26,839 nucleotides of DNA from a virus: the IMG/VR virus record IMGVR_UViG_3300020395_000085, positions 1-26,839 of that record, one strand, 5' to 3'. This document shows positions 8,318 through 18,429 of the stretch, piece by piece; within the stretch, counting starts at the first letter, position 1; each line of letters starts with the position of its first letter. The notes beneath the pieces are model-generated. The model was not told the DNA's origin. It searched no databases and saw nothing but the letters and a program-made list of their open reading frames with translations. A program made the translations under genes and the position numbers.

Positions 8318-11300
8318 TGAGCAGGGGTAGGCGCCGTGGCCGAGATGACGAATACCAGAACCCTTTTTCATCTGGTAAGTTTTTTAAGCCAACATCATAC
8401 GGTAGAGAAAAACGGGATTCATACGATGAAATCCTAGAGCTGGCCAATTTACTTGGTGACGACTCCACCACTGCGATTGAAGCGGGGAAAGATGGCCTTG
8501 CCGAGGACGCTCTTGCAGAAGGTTTTAAGATATCTCCAGTCGAACCCCCGCCCGGCCAGCCTGAAGCCCCGGAAAAGCCCACAGTCTTGGACGGTGGCTG
8601 GCTAACAGAGCAAGGGTTCTGGAAGCCAGAGAACGTTGCTAAAGAAGAAGAGATTGCCAAAAAACACTGGCAAGACAAGATCCCCACCGTCAAAAGAGTT
8701 GGCAGGATTTACCGTAGCTTTGGTCGGCAAACTGGAGAAGCAGACGTAACCTTTCCAGATAAAACCGTCAGAAGAATGCCCTATACAGAGGCTTACAAGT
8801 TTATAAAACAGCCAGACGAGACTTGGGCCGACTATGCAGCGCGGCGACAGGCTGAGTCTTCTGGACTAAAAAAAGCACTGCCGTCACTTTATGACAAAGA
8901 CGCACGGGTAATTGATGCGGCAACAGACCCAGTAAAAACAACCAGGAAAACAGCTGCAGGCGTAGTCCAAGAAACAACACCCGGAACGCCCGGCATAGAC
9001 GCAAGTGTCGATGTCCGTGAGCGCCACGGCTTGGTCAAGCAAGAGCCTTACAGCCTTGCCGGTCAGCTGGCAGAGTCCGAAAGTTTGATTGAAAAGGTTG
9101 GAGATGTTGCAGTTTTCGCGGCGTTGCCCTTTTATCAAGCAGGCCTTCGGTTGGCAAAGGACACAGCTGGGGCGTGGAAGGCCGTTGGCGTAAACCCAAC
9201 CACAATCCAGCGGGTTGCACAACGCCAGCTAAACATGATTGCCAAGGCAGGCGGAACTGGGTTTAACCTCATCAACCTTATTTATGAAGCCCCTGACTTT
9301 TTACAAAGCATGCTTCCGACTCTTTCAGAAACCCCCGGAAGGCCGCAGTCATTGCAAGAAAGAAGGGAGGCAAGGCGCCAACGGCTTGGCATAGACAAAG
9401 TAACCCTCGGGGACTACGTTGATTTCAGGATACCCACAGAAGAAGAGCTTCTGAAGCGCGCACAGTACGAACCAAACACAAGAACTGCATTTGGTGACGA
9501 CCAGATAACAAAAAACGAATGGGGCAATCTTGCCGCCTACGCTGCAAACAGAGCGCACATTGTTGGTGACAGCAGTCGGGTGCTTGGTGGTGACTTATCA
9601 GAGCAAGCGCCTGTTGTGGAGCCTATTCACACCTCTTCTGATGTTACTGGGCTTCCGATGCCACAAAAGATGGCTCAAGTTACTTTTGCAAATGGCAAAG
9701 AAGAGGTCATGCCATTAGAGCAGGCCATGGATGTTTTGGCCGAGCACCGAAAGAAAAACCCCAAAGGGCATTGGGAAGAAGAAGAGTGGGATGAGTTTAG
9801 CGCAGATCGGTTTTGGGACAACACTCTCGCAGAAATGGAAGGGCTTGTAAGCATTATCCCTGCAGTTGTGTCTGGAGTAATGTGGGTAGGCTCTGGTCGT
9901 CGATTAGAACAAGTCGCTGGAACCTCTGCCCACTACCTTGTTGGAGAAACTGCGGCATTCACGGGCGAACACTTGGCAATGCTTGCAAAGGGCGACATTG
10001 ACAAGTTTGTTGAAACGGGCCTTATCTCGGCAATTGCAGACGTTGGTCTTCTTTGGGGTGGTGTTTCGACTGCTGCCACTGCCAGGGCAAGTCAATTATT
10101 AAGAAAAGCAGAGCACGCTTCTGGCGCAAGCAACTCAGCATCCAGGATACAGCAGGCTGCTAATAATATTATAATCAACGAAAACCAAGCTGCACAGACC
10201 GGGCGCCAAGGGCAAAGCGCAAGCCGAGCTTCAAAGTCTGCCAATGAGGCAAGTAGGATAAGGAATGAGGTTAGCGAGCTTGAGTCTAAGCTGGCAAAAG
10301 CCGAGGCCGAGCTAAAAAGAGCTGGACAAATCAATAGGCGAGCATCATTTATTGCTGAGTCTTCGTTGTACGAATCAATGGGTGTGGTTGATGAAGCACA
10401 AATTGCAAGACTGCAAGAAGCTGTTGCTAACACAAAGGCCGAATTAGATTCATTGCGACGAAAGTCTGTTGCCGCCGATTTGCTTGCCCAAAAAGCCCAA
10501 GAGCAGTCTGCGCTATTTACGGCTACAGATGAAATCGTTGGCTCTCAAGAGATGCGATTGGGAGGAAAACGCGAGGGTGAAGTATCAAACCTGCCCAGCG
10601 AGCTTCAGGGTCTACATGGAACATATGATGACCTAACCAAAGAGTTAAGCGATGCCATAGAGGCTGAAGGCAGATACCTTAACGAAGCAAGACAAACGCT
10701 AGACATTATAGAGGATGCGGCAAAAACAGAACGGGCTGCTGTGTCTGCTGTTGAAAGACAGTCTATTCATGACCGTTTTGTGTCAAAAAATAAAACTAAG
10801 TCTGCAGACGCTTTAGCACGTGAAGCCATTGCGGGATTGAAAAAGACAGAACCACCTAGCCCAGGCAGAGATCCTGACATTGGCATTAAGCAAGCCCTTG
10901 AGTCCATATCAAAAAGAAGGTCAGACGAGCTAGGGGAGTACACCACTGCGACTGGTGAGCTAAACGACAAAGCGATAGATCTTATTACTAAAGGAAAGCT
11001 TGAGTCCGTGCCTGTAGAGATTTTATACAGGTATCAAAGAAGGATTAGAAATAAGTATCGATCACTAGATAATGGCGAGTTGGGCGCCAACTTAGAACTG
11101 AAGCTAGATGCTCGCCTAAAGGAACGACCAAAGACCCTGAAAGAAGAGGGCTTGATCGCAGGAGGAGACAATCTTCCTAGCCCGCTGAAAATGAAGGCTC
11201 AGGAAATAGCAAAAGAACGAAACCAGCTCCAGTCAAACCTGCGGCTTGCTGGCCATGAAAAAATAAAAAACATTGCAGAGAGATTAGCATCTGGCGAAAT

Positions 11301-14300
11301 GCAGTATGTTGACCTTTTGGCAAAGGGCTGGACCCTTGATGACATTGCTGACTTAGATCGGTTGAGGGCTTTATCTGGACCCTATAGCCCGCTGATGCGA
11401 GGGCAAGCAGAAAAAATAAAAAGGGCAATTGATAGACTAGATAAAAAAGGAGAAGCGGCAGCGCAAGAGCTGAGAAACATCGAATCCGCCAAACAGAAAC
11501 AGGCCGGAAAAGCAGCAGTCCTAAAAGCAAAAGCTGCGGCCAACAACATCAAACAGCTTATGAAAGAGTCGATTGAGAATAGAATCAAAGACTCAATTAA
11601 GCGCAGCCCTGATGATGTGACCCCCCTCCCAATACTAGAAGACTTAAAGGGTGAACCGATCCCTGGTACCGTCCGCACTACAATTGAGTCAGCATCTGAT
11701 GTAGAGGAAAAGCTAAGGGCCGGTCTTGCTAACACAGCAGATGAAATAACCAAAAGATTAGAGGCATTGAAGGCCGAGCAGTCCGCCGTACAAGCCTCTG
11801 CCGTTAGAAGACTAAAAGTAAAAAGATCGACCAAACTTACCCCTGAGCAGAACAGGCTTCTTGATGCGGCGGTTCACTGGGAAGGTGTTGCCCAAGCCAG
11901 CAGACTTCTTCATTACGCCTTTGACCCAGTTGGGTTCATTGGCGCAGGCAACAGAATGAAGAACTGGCTTATTGACAGGTACGGCACAACATATGAAGGC
12001 GCCTTGAGTACGGTAACAAAAGGCACGATTGAAGGCAGTAAACTACTCAGCAAACAAGCGGCACATGAGCTTTTACTTGCGTCAAGATATTGGCTTAGAA
12101 GTCCAACGAGAACAGACTCTGTACCGCTTGCTTTGTACAACGCCTTTGCTCGTGAAGCAGAAGGTGAAATCCACGAGGCGTCATTTAAAATAAGAACAGC
12201 CTTGAAGGAAATATCAGACAATGAAGTTGTTGTCGTAACCAGCGAGGGCGCAAATAACCCTGAAAAATTTATTCAAGATTTGGCGAGCAAGTACAAAACC
12301 ACAGTTAAGACTATTGTTTCAAAAAACAAGCTGGGTCTTGATCCTGGCTTCAGTTGGGATACACGCACTGCAGATGACATACACAAGCAGCTATCAGAGC
12401 TTGGCAAACGCCTTCGAGATCAAAAGAAGGACATTGATCCCAAACTGAATGAAGAAATTACAAGTAGACTGATAGTTGCCATTGACGAGCTTCCTGATAA
12501 AGACATACATAAGCACTATTCCCTGCTTCAGGATATTGTTGAAAACATCGCCGACCAAGGGGATCTTGGCAAACGCCTTCGAGATCGAAAGAAGCGCATT
12601 GATGCCGAACTGAAAGAAGTAATTGCAAACCCATCTAAAATACACTTACAAGAAGGTCAGCGCATTTTAGTCAGGGATGTTGCAAACCCAGAGCGAAGAA
12701 ATAAAAGGGTAACCACCGTATCGCAGGCATTGCATTATGAACATGCCGACCTTACTGAACACGTTACAAGAGAAATTGACGAAATTGGCGGGATAGAGAG
12801 AGTTCGGTTTGTAGCAAATGAAGACTCACCGGACGTATGGAAAGACTGGACAGTTACTGCAAACCACTACCTTGAAATCATAGACCTTTCGAGACAAACG
12901 ACCATTGAGTCTATAGAGCTGGGCCTTCTCAAAGATTTACCTGGGCTGCATGAAATCTGGGCGCCAAACGTTTACCCATTTGAAGCAAGGCTAGAAGCGC
13001 TTGAAAAAAGAGTAAAAGAAAAATGGGGGGCAGAGATTGCCGATGCAAAAAAAACAGGGGCACCTGCCAAGGAAATAGAACGTCTAGAAAAGCAGATGAA
13101 AAATGACCTCGAGCGCAAAACGGTGGATTATAAAATCCGTGAAGCGCAACGAACAACTGGCGGTGGTCAGACCCTTGAGGGAATAGGCGGTGAGTCGCTT
13201 CGACAAAGAAAGTTAGCAGTGCCTGACCCAGAAACGGGCAAAGCGACAATTCCAATTGAAGACAGAATAGATAAATACGGGATGGCAGCCGACCTGTACT
13301 CAACAGCAATGATCGGCATTCTTCGCCAAAAAAGAGACATTGCAACAGCAAGGATGTGGAAGCGAATTGCCAATTCGCCAGACATTATGTCTCACGTAGA
13401 AAAGCCTGGATGGGTGCTAGTAAAAAACACAGACGTTGATGGCACAATGAAGGTAAAAAAATATGGCAACTCGTTGCCAGAAAGATTTTATCTTCACCCA
13501 GACGTATACTGGGATCTCAAGGGAACTGGCCAGATGATGGATTGGTCAAAAAGGCTCCCCGTCCAAGTGCTTTCTCTTTGGAAGGGAATGAAGACCGCAA
13601 TGTCTATTGGTTCGCATGTAACAAATGCGCTAACCAACACCCTTGTCCTTGGTCCAATGGCAGGCCTTTCTCCCTTGAATCCAAATGACGCTAAGTTTTT
13701 CGGGCAAGCTGCCAAAGAATTCTGGACAGGCGGAAGCAGCAAAAGCTACCAGCAGTTTGTTATTGACCAAGGCAGAGGGCCGACTGCACAGATTAACAAA
13801 CTAGAAATGGTGGCCGACACCAAGAAGGCATACGGGGCGCTTTACACAGGTATTTCCGGCCAAAGCAAAAACGCCATGGATACCTTCATTAAAATATTTG
13901 AAATGACAGCTGACCCAGGCAACGAAAAAACCTGGAGTATAGTAAAAAAAGCCATTCCAAAAAAAGCGCAGGCCCTGAAAGATCTCATCATTGATTACCC
14001 TGGTTTATTTTATCAAGCGGGCGACGACTTCTTTCGTTATGCGCTTTACCTAAAAAACACAGCCAAAGGAATGGGCAGCGTAGAAGCGGCACAGGTATCC
14101 AGAAAAGCCTTTGCGGCATACGAATCCATTGCACCAATGTTCCGCATAATGGCGACATCCATGATCGGAAAACCATTCCTTGCGTTTGATGCGGCCATGA
14201 TACCGCAGGTAACAAAATGGATCCGCGATAACCCAGTTCGAGCAAACATCTGGGTAGACTTGTATGAGTCAATGACAGATATAAATTTTGCGGCAAGCGA

Positions 14301-15555
14301 AATGACAGAAGAAAGGTGGGACGAATACCAAAGCAACTTACCCCGCTATGATGTCAATCGAATGGCTGGAATAAGAAAGCTATTCCCAACGCTTGGGCAG
14401 GACGCTCTTGGTCAAGAGCGATATTGGAACTGGCAGCGAATTGCTATTGGCTCAAGATTTTTCCCAGAAAAAGGCGAAGAAGGCTTTAGCCGGGCGCACG
14501 CTACCCGAGCGTTTGCAAGTGAAAGCCCATACGCTGCTGGCTTATATCTTTGGCTTGGTAACCGCGACATTAAGTTTAATAGGTACTATGATCCGGCTGA
14601 CCCAACAACCGATGCCGCAAAAAGCCAATGGGCGTGGCAAACTGCCTTACCGTCCATCGTCCCCGGCGGGTACGCCTGGAACCGAGTAAAAGACTCTGGG
14701 TTTCGCTTCTTTTCAAACAATGAGATCGGCAGGCCGAGGCGCGGAAGACTGACTGCAGAATCTCCTGCAGAAGCTCTTTTGTATTACTTCACAGGGCAAC
14801 GGGTTGCGACATATGACCCCATAGAGCGGGCGGGCCTAAAGAAAGAAGAGGAGAAGTTTGAAAACATATCAATCGAACGAAAAGGGCCTAAAGCCGTCTA
14901 TGAGCGGGCAATCAAATCTTTTGTAAACGATACTCACAGGTTTATAAAAACCCCAGACCAGCTCAGGGGGTTCCTTGAAAAGATAGCGGAAGACCCCAAA
15001 GGCTTGGCCGCAATGAAACAAAACACCATTGACGATGAAGTCAAGGCCGCCTGGGATGCGCGTAACAGCGCACGGCACGCCCGTTTTGCAAAAATCTCAA
15101 TCCGGGCACAAGATCATAGAATGGGCCTTGACCCATCGAGCAGTCCCGCTGCCGTAAAAGCAGCTAACGATGCTACACTAAAAACACTGAACAACATGCT
15201 AAACAAAACCATGGCAACAACCCTGAATAGAAAAGGGAAGCTTTCTGATTTTGGAAAGTACTCAGATGTGCTTGAATTTATTGAAGCTCAAAAAAGAACA
15301 GAAGGCTGGAAAGGGGAGGCCAGGATAACGGTTTACAATAAAATTATTAAAAACCTAACCAAACTTGGTCGCCACAAAGAAGCAGCAGAATTTGTGAGAG
15401 ACTACCTTCAATATCAAAAGCCTGACGCTTACCTTGAGACATGGCATACACTTGATAAGAACAAGAAGAGAAAAACCACATGGTATGAGATGAAATTAAG
15501 AGGTATAAGAAGTAGTCAGAGAAGAGCTATAAAGAAAAGAGCTGGAGTAAACTAA
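8317..15555 (+). CDS. Giant internal virion / DNA-ejection protein candidate (2412 residues)
   Basis: One uninterrupted frame of 2412 codons, starting in a TAATG overlap. The N-terminus is basic. A short motif of the form VTF-x-x-K-x-x-x-MP-x-x-x-A occurs twice, at about residues 144-164 and 455-475. Two hydrophobic segments at about 509-527 (IIPAVVSGVMWVGSG) and 566-587 (ISAIADVGLLWGGV) could insert in a membrane. Residues about 600-1160 are long charged coiled-coil helices. A 20-residue duplication lies near 1362-1436. The region about 1760-1990 (with GDDFFRYALYLKNTAKG and MIGKPFLAFDAAMIP) resembles the 'large polyvalent protein' LPD38-type domain found in giant phage proteins. No lytic transglycosylase or RNA-polymerase motif was found. 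Size, position and helices fit an ejectosome protein; function is inference. Confidence 0.6.
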   Translation: MSRGRRRGRDDEYQNPFSSGKFFKPTSYGREKRDSYDEILELANLLGDDSTTAIEAGKDGLAEDALAEGFKISPVEPPPGQPEAPEKPTVLDGGWLTEQGFWKPENVAKEEEIAKKHWQDKIPTVKRVGRIYRSFGRQTGEADVTFPDKTVRRMPYTEAYKFIKQPDETWADYAARRQAESSGLKKALPSLYDKDARVIDAATDPVKTTRKTAAGVVQETTPGTPGIDASVDVRERHGLVKQEPYSLAGQLAESESLIEKVGDVAVFAALPFYQAGLRLAKDTAGAWKAVGVNPTTIQRVAQRQLNMIAKAGGTGFNLINLIYEAPDFLQSMLPTLSETPGRPQSLQERREARRQRLGIDKVTLGDYVDFRIPTEEELLKRAQYEPNTRTAFGDDQITKNEWGNLAAYAANRAHIVGDSSRVLGGDLSEQAPVVEPIHTSSDVTGLPMPQKMAQVTFANGKEEVMPLEQAMDVLAEHRKKNPKGHWEEEEWDEFSADRFWDNTLAEMEGLVSIIPAVVSGVMWVGSGRRLEQVAGTSAHYLVGETAAFTGEHLAMLAKGDIDKFVETGLISAIADVGLLWGGVSTAATARASQLLRKAEHASGASNSASRIQQAANNIIINENQAAQTGRQGQSASRASKSANEASRIRNEVSELESKLAKAEAELKRAGQINRRASFIAESSLYESMGVVDEAQIARLQEAVANTKAELDSLRRKSVAADLLAQKAQEQSALFTATDEIVGSQEMRLGGKREGEVSNLPSELQGLHGTYDDLTKELSDAIEAEGRYLNEARQTLDIIEDAAKTERAAVSAVERQSIHDRFVSKNKTKSADALAREAIAGLKKTEPPSPGRDPDIGIKQALESISKRRSDELGEYTTATGELNDKAIDLITKGKLESVPVEILYRYQRRIRNKYRSLDNGELGANLELKLDARLKERPKTLKEEGLIAGGDNLPSPLKMKAQEIAKERNQLQSNLRLAGHEKIKNIAERLASGEMQYVDLLAKGWTLDDIADLDRLRALSGPYSPLMRGQAEKIKRAIDRLDKKGEAAAQELRNIESAKQKQAGKAAVLKAKAAANNIKQLMKESIENRIKDSIKRSPDDVTPLPILEDLKGEPIPGTVRTTIESASDVEEKLRAGLANTADEITKRLEALKAEQSAVQASAVRRLKVKRSTKLTPEQNRLLDAAVHWEGVAQASRLLHYAFDPVGFIGAGNRMKNWLIDRYGTTYEGALSTVTKGTIEGSKLLSKQAAHELLLASRYWLRSPTRTDSVPLALYNAFAREAEGEIHEASFKIRTALKEISDNEVVVVTSEGANNPEKFIQDLASKYKTTVKTIVSKNKLGLDPGFSWDTRTADDIHKQLSELGKRLRDQKKDIDPKLNEEITSRLIVAIDELPDKDIHKHYSLLQDIVENIADQGDLGKRLRDRKKRIDAELKEVIANPSKIHLQEGQRILVRDVANPERRNKRVTTVSQALHYEHADLTEHVTREIDEIGGIERVRFVANEDSPDVWKDWTVTANHYLEIIDLSRQTTIESIELGLLKDLPGLHEIWAPNVYPFEARLEALEKRVKEKWGAEIADAKKTGAPAKEIERLEKQMKNDLERKTVDYKIREAQRTTGGGQTLEGIGGESLRQRKLAVPDPETGKATIPIEDRIDKYGMAADLYSTAMIGILRQKRDIATARMWKRIANSPDIMSHVEKPGWVLVKNTDVDGTMKVKKYGNSLPERFYLHPDVYWDLKGTGQMMDWSKRLPVQVLSLWKGMKTAMSIGSHVTNALTNTLVLGPMAGLSPLNPNDAKFFGQAAKEFWTGGSSKSYQQFVIDQGRGPTAQINKLEMVADTKKAYGALYTGISGQSKNAMDTFIKIFEMTADPGNEKTWSIVKKAIPKKAQALKDLIIDYPGLFYQAGDDFFRYALYLKNTAKGMGSVEAAQVSRKAFAAYESIAPMFRIMATSMIGKPFLAFDAAMIPQVTKWIRDNPVRANIWVDLYESMTDINFAASEMTEERWDEYQSNLPRYDVNRMAGIRKLFPTLGQDALGQERYWNWQRIAIGSRFFPEKGEEGFSRAHATRAFASESPYAAGLYLWLGNRDIKFNRYYDPADPTTDAAKSQWAWQTALPSIVPGGYAWNRVKDSGFRFFSNNEIGRPRRGRLTAESPAEALLYYFTGQRVATYDPIERAGLKKEEEKFENISIERKGPKAVYERAIKSFVNDTHRFIKTPDQLRGFLEKIAEDPKGLAAMKQNTIDDEVKAAWDARNSARHARFAKISIRAQDHRMGLDPSSSPAAVKAANDATLKTLNNMLNKTMATTLNRKGKLSDFGKYSDVLEFIEAQKRTEGWKGEARITVYNKIIKNLTKLGRHKEAAEFVRDYLQYQKPDAYLETWHTLDKNKKRKTTWYEMKLRGIRSSQRRAIKKRAGVN
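12400..12624 (+). repeat. Direct duplication of a 60-base unit within the giant gene
   Basis: Copies at 12400-12459 and 12565-12624 match at 53 of 60 positions, and the first 22 bases are identical. They are 165 bases (55 codons) apart in the same frame, both coding for a helical unit of the form LGKRLRD-x-KK-x-ID-x-x-L-x-E-x-I. The similarity stops sharply at both ends. Confidence 0.9.
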
Positions 15556-15974
15556 TGGGTGTTAATACTTTCAAACATAAAGTTGCTTTTACGGCAAACG
15601 GTGACAAAGCGACGCTGCGCCTACCAGCAGCATACGACGTAATACAGATTCAGTTTCATCCGGCAGCTGGCCAGACCGCAGCGGCAGGGGACTTGATGCT
15701 CATCGAGGGCGTTGACGAAGACGACGAGACTATCGTACTTCCGGGTGGTTCCGGCGCAGGCGGCGCTTTTCTGTTGAACGCAGATCAAGTTCTCCAGTTT
15801 AGCTGGAAGGGTCCAGCCGTAAAGCTTACCTACACCGAGGTTACTGGCGCACTAAACATGACCGTAAAAGTAAAAACGTTCATGGAAAACTCAGGCGATA
15901 CCGACACGGGAAGTGGCTACCCTACTGCGCTAGCGGCTGCAGCTGGAAACCCAACAAGAACACTAAGGGGCTAA
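15555..15974 (+). CDS. Small beta-rich virion protein
   Basis: A 139-residue protein with its ATG overlapping the stop of the giant gene (TAATG). It is a compact beta protein: VAFTANGDKATLRLPAAYDV at the start, then an acidic loop (VDEDDE) and strands such as LQFSWKGPAVKLTY, with a flexible G/A/T tail containing DTGSGYP. There is no membrane segment or signal. It lies between the giant ejection candidate and a long fibre gene, so a head- or tail-decoration protein or fibre-connector is plausible. I do not recognise a family. The DTGSG-x-P tail motif is shared with the end of the 411-residue protein. Confidence 0.7.
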   Translation: MGVNTFKHKVAFTANGDKATLRLPAAYDVIQIQFHPAAGQTAAAGDLMLIEGVDEDDETIVLPGGSGAGGAFLLNADQVLQFSWKGPAVKLTYTEVTGALNMTVKVKTFMENSGDTDTGSGYPTALAAAAGNPTRTLRG

Positions 15975-15977
15975 CCA

Positions 15978-17411
15978 ATGTCAAGACGCAGTGTAAACAG
16001 GAACTTTATCTCTAGTGCCGGTTCCGAAGCGGCAGAGAATCTTTCAGACGGGACCGTTAGTGGTGGTATTGACATTTCTGGCGCTTTGTCTTTTGACGGT
16101 GCCACGGGTATTACTTCAATAGACACAGACATTAGCAGTGTATCAAGCTCTGACGACACTCTTGCATCGGCTAAAGCCATCAAGACGTATGTTGATTCGG
16201 TTGCAGGCGGTGGCGGTGATATTACTGCTGTGTCACTAACCGGCGACAGCGGCGGCGCACTCAGCGTTGCAAGTGGCTCTGCGGGGTTTACGATTGCGGG
16301 CGGCGAAGGCATTGATACTTCGGGATCATCCACAACAATAACCATTGCAGGTGAAGAGGCTACAACCAGTAACAAGGGTATTGCTTCATTTAGCTCTGAC
16401 AATTTCGATGTCTCATCTGGCGCAGTCACTATCAAAAGCGGCGGCGTTGATTTGAGTGACGAGGTAACGGGGACTTTACCTGTTGACCACGGCGGAACCG
16501 GTGCAACTTCTCTGACAGATAAATCTGTGATGATATCGCAGGACAGCGGCACAGATACATTGACTTCGTTACCGCTTACCGGCAGCGGTGAAATCGTGAT
16601 CGGCGGCGCATCCGGCCCAGCAGCGGCAACACTAACCGCAGGCAGCAACGTCACCATTACAAATGGCGACGGCTCAATTGAAATTTCTGCCAGTGGTGGC
16701 GGTGGCGGTGGCGCTGTATCAGCTGTTGCAAATGGTAGCAACAATCGCATTGCGACATTTAGCAGCAGCGACGCATTGAACGGTGAGGCTAATCTTGAGT
16801 TCGACGGTACCGATCTCAGCATTGCCGCAGCAGGAAAGATTGAATTTAGAGATACCGGCATCTATGCCCAAAGTGACGAAGACGGCCACCTGTCGATCGT
16901 AGCCGATGGCCATGTGACGACCAGCGGATTTCCATCAAACGAGAACAACATCGGCACCTCTGCAACGTCGCTGCCGTCTATTTACGCTCACGCAGGTGAC
17001 GCAACCGGGGAAAAAATAGGCTATCTCACAACGACCGGCGGCGATGCGCTGACAGTCGGTTTGATGTATTACCTAAGCGACCACCCCGAGTGGCACCAAA
17101 CGAGCGCAGTAGATGCCGACGAAGGCGCCGGGGACCTACTAGCCATCGCACTGAATACCAACGCAGCGGCCAACGGCGGCTCTATGCTCTTGCGTGGGCT
17201 TGTCCGGCTTGATTCAGGCGGTTATGTAGGCACGGCGGCAGTAGGCAAGACGGCTTACATGTCAGAGAGCGTCACAGGCAAAATTGATTTCGACAAGCCC
17301 ACAGCATCGGGAAACATTCAAAGGGTAGTCGGGCACTGCGTCCAAAAAGACGGTAGCAACCACATCTTGTTCTACTTCAATCCATCGAATGACTATGGCG
17401 TGGTGGCCTAA
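15978..17411 (+). CDS. Tail/virion fibre protein
   Basis: A 477-residue protein of S/T/G/D-rich beta strands. Landmarks: a shaft-type head with [18 protein letters not shown] (residues about 60-77), a strand repeat region, the motif [15 protein letters not shown] (about 168-182) that is widespread in phage fibre shafts, a six-glycine hinge (about 240-245), and a C-terminal domain of about 170 residues ending NDYGVVA that resembles knobs of marine phage fibres. Such proteins form trimeric fibres that recognise host surface receptors. The ATG is three bases after the previous TAA, and the stop overlaps the next ATG. GC-rich third positions leave a long accidental frame open on the opposite strand. 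Confidence 0.8.
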   Translation: MSRRSVNRNFISSAGSEAAENLSDGTVSGGIDISGALSFDGATGITSIDTDISSVSSSDDTLASAKAIKTYVDSVAGGGGDITAVSLTGDSGGALSVASGSAGFTIAGGEGIDTSGSSTTITIAGEEATTSNKGIASFSSDNFDVSSGAVTIKSGGVDLSDEVTGTLPVDHGGTGATSLTDKSVMISQDSGTDTLTSLPLTGSGEIVIGGASGPAAATLTAGSNVTITNGDGSIEISASGGGGGGAVSAVANGSNNRIATFSSSDALNGEANLEFDGTDLSIAAAGKIEFRDTGIYAQSDEDGHLSIVADGHVTTSGFPSNENNIGTSATSLPSIYAHAGDATGEKIGYLTTTGGDALTVGLMYYLSDHPEWHQTSAVDADEGAGDLLAIALNTNAAANGGSMLLRGLVRLDSGGYVGTAAVGKTAYMSESVTGKIDFDKPTASGNIQRVVGHCVQKDGSNHILFYFNPSNDYGVVA

Positions 17412-18253
17412 TGGGAACTCCGCTTATTAGTTGGAACGGGATTGACACTTATAAATTAAAATCTTGGAACGGCTCAGAAAAGCAGACTCTTTCAGGGATT
17501 AACGGCACTGACTTGTCGCCACCACCAAAGTTTTTCAGCATGTTTGAAGATGGCAGCGGCACCACGAGCGCCGATCTTTCTTTAGGAACAACGGCGCACG
17601 ATGCTGAGTTTGTTGGCGCTGCCGAGTGGTACACAGCAAGTACGGCAGCAGGCACCTACGCTATTGCAACGGGAACTGGTGAGGCCATAAAAATTGACGA
17701 TCATAATGATCTTGACTGGCCCGTTGATGGTGAATGGGCGTTTTCAACTTACACTGCAACGCTTTCTAATACCTATGCTGGTTGCCTAGTCAAGCGAGCG
17801 GGCAGCGGTAGTGCCTATCGAGGCTTTGCTCTGTATTTTCTAAACGGCGTAATTGATTGTTATATTGTTGATGCATATTCAAGCGAAGCACTACACGTCA
17901 AGGGCACTGGCACAAGCACAAATATCAAAGACGGCAACTGGCATCACGTTGTGGTTTCATGGGATGGGACAACCTCACAAGGTGCAAGCTCTTTGTCAAT
18001 CTGGATTGATGGCGCTCTTCACACTACAGGCAACTCAAAGCTAGCTGTGCATAGTGGCATTGACTCGCTTGACAGCAATAGCACAATAACAAATTCAGTT
18101 GATATATACCTGTCAAACTCTTCCGACACTCAAGTTTACCCATCAGGCGGCGTTGACCATACGGCGATTTGGAACGGAACAGGGCTGACCGCAACCCAAG
18201 TGGCAGTGCTTTATAATTCGGGCACGCCAATTGATGTTAGAAGGGGGCTGTAG
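17411..18253 (+). CDS. LamG/concanavalin-like lectin-domain protein
   Basis: A 280-residue protein starting in a TAATG overlap. After a short head (residues 1-35) comes a laminin-G/concanavalin-A-like beta sandwich: FSMFEDGSGTTSADLS, then strands and the family hallmark DGNWHHVVVSWDGT (about residues 174-187) followed by LSIWIDG (about 195-201) and ending with a 'bound by count' type segment TATQVAVLYNSG. LamG-like domains bind carbohydrates, so this is probably an adsorption or fibre-tip protein acting with the fibre encoded just upstream. Fold assignment is confident; ligand is unknown. Confidence 0.8.
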   Translation: MGTPLISWNGIDTYKLKSWNGSEKQTLSGINGTDLSPPPKFFSMFEDGSGTTSADLSLGTTAHDAEFVGAAEWYTASTAAGTYAIATGTGEAIKIDDHNDLDWPVDGEWAFSTYTATLSNTYAGCLVKRAGSGSAYRGFALYFLNGVIDCYIVDAYSSEALHVKGTGTSTNIKDGNWHHVVVSWDGTTSQGASSLSIWIDGALHTTGNSKLAVHSGIDSLDSNSTITNSVDIYLSNSSDTQVYPSGGVDHTAIWNGTGLTATQVAVLYNSGTPIDVRRGL

Positions 18254-18426
18254 TGGCACAGATAAAGGAACCGCAATACTTAGCGGCGGCAATCTGGGAA
18301 CACGTTGTGCAGAACCCTGATGACTTGCCCGTGTTGGCTCAAGCTGAATCGGACATCCTGGAAGGAACAATGACATTAGCCGAAGCACAAGCGCATGAGT
18401 TCTCAGATATATTAGTAGAGGAGTAA
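18253..18426 (+). CDS. Small hypothetical protein (57 aa)
   Basis: A 57-residue acidic helical protein starting with GTG that shares one base with the upstream stop (TAGTG). It reads MAQIKEPQYLAAAIWEHV and continues helical to an acidic end (DILVEE). The tight stop-start junction and the absence of any gap on either side (three bases to the next ATG) support it as a real gene; AGAGGAG near its end serves as ribosome site for the next gene. No family is recognised. It could be a small assembly or fibre-chaperone protein, but nothing in the sequence shows this. Confidence 0.65.
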   Translation: MAQIKEPQYLAAAIWEHVVQNPDDLPVLAQAESDILEGTMTLAEAQAHEFSDILVEE

Positions 18427-18429
18427 ACC

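Noticed and set aside
11382-11834. 150-codon minus-strand frame inside the giant gene
   Set aside because: Antisense of the lysine/glutamate-rich coiled coil; leucine/serine/phenylalanine-rich shadow without a start signal.
8317-15555. Virion RNA polymerase of N4 type as explanation for the giant gene
   Set aside because: No T7-like polymerase motifs were seen, and the length is well below that of N4-type enzymes.
15971-16861. Long open frame of 296 codons on the minus strand
   Set aside because: It lies exactly opposite the fibre gene, is S/P/V-rich as expected from reading GC-rich glycine/serine/threonine codons backwards, has no ribosome site and no neighbour on that strand.
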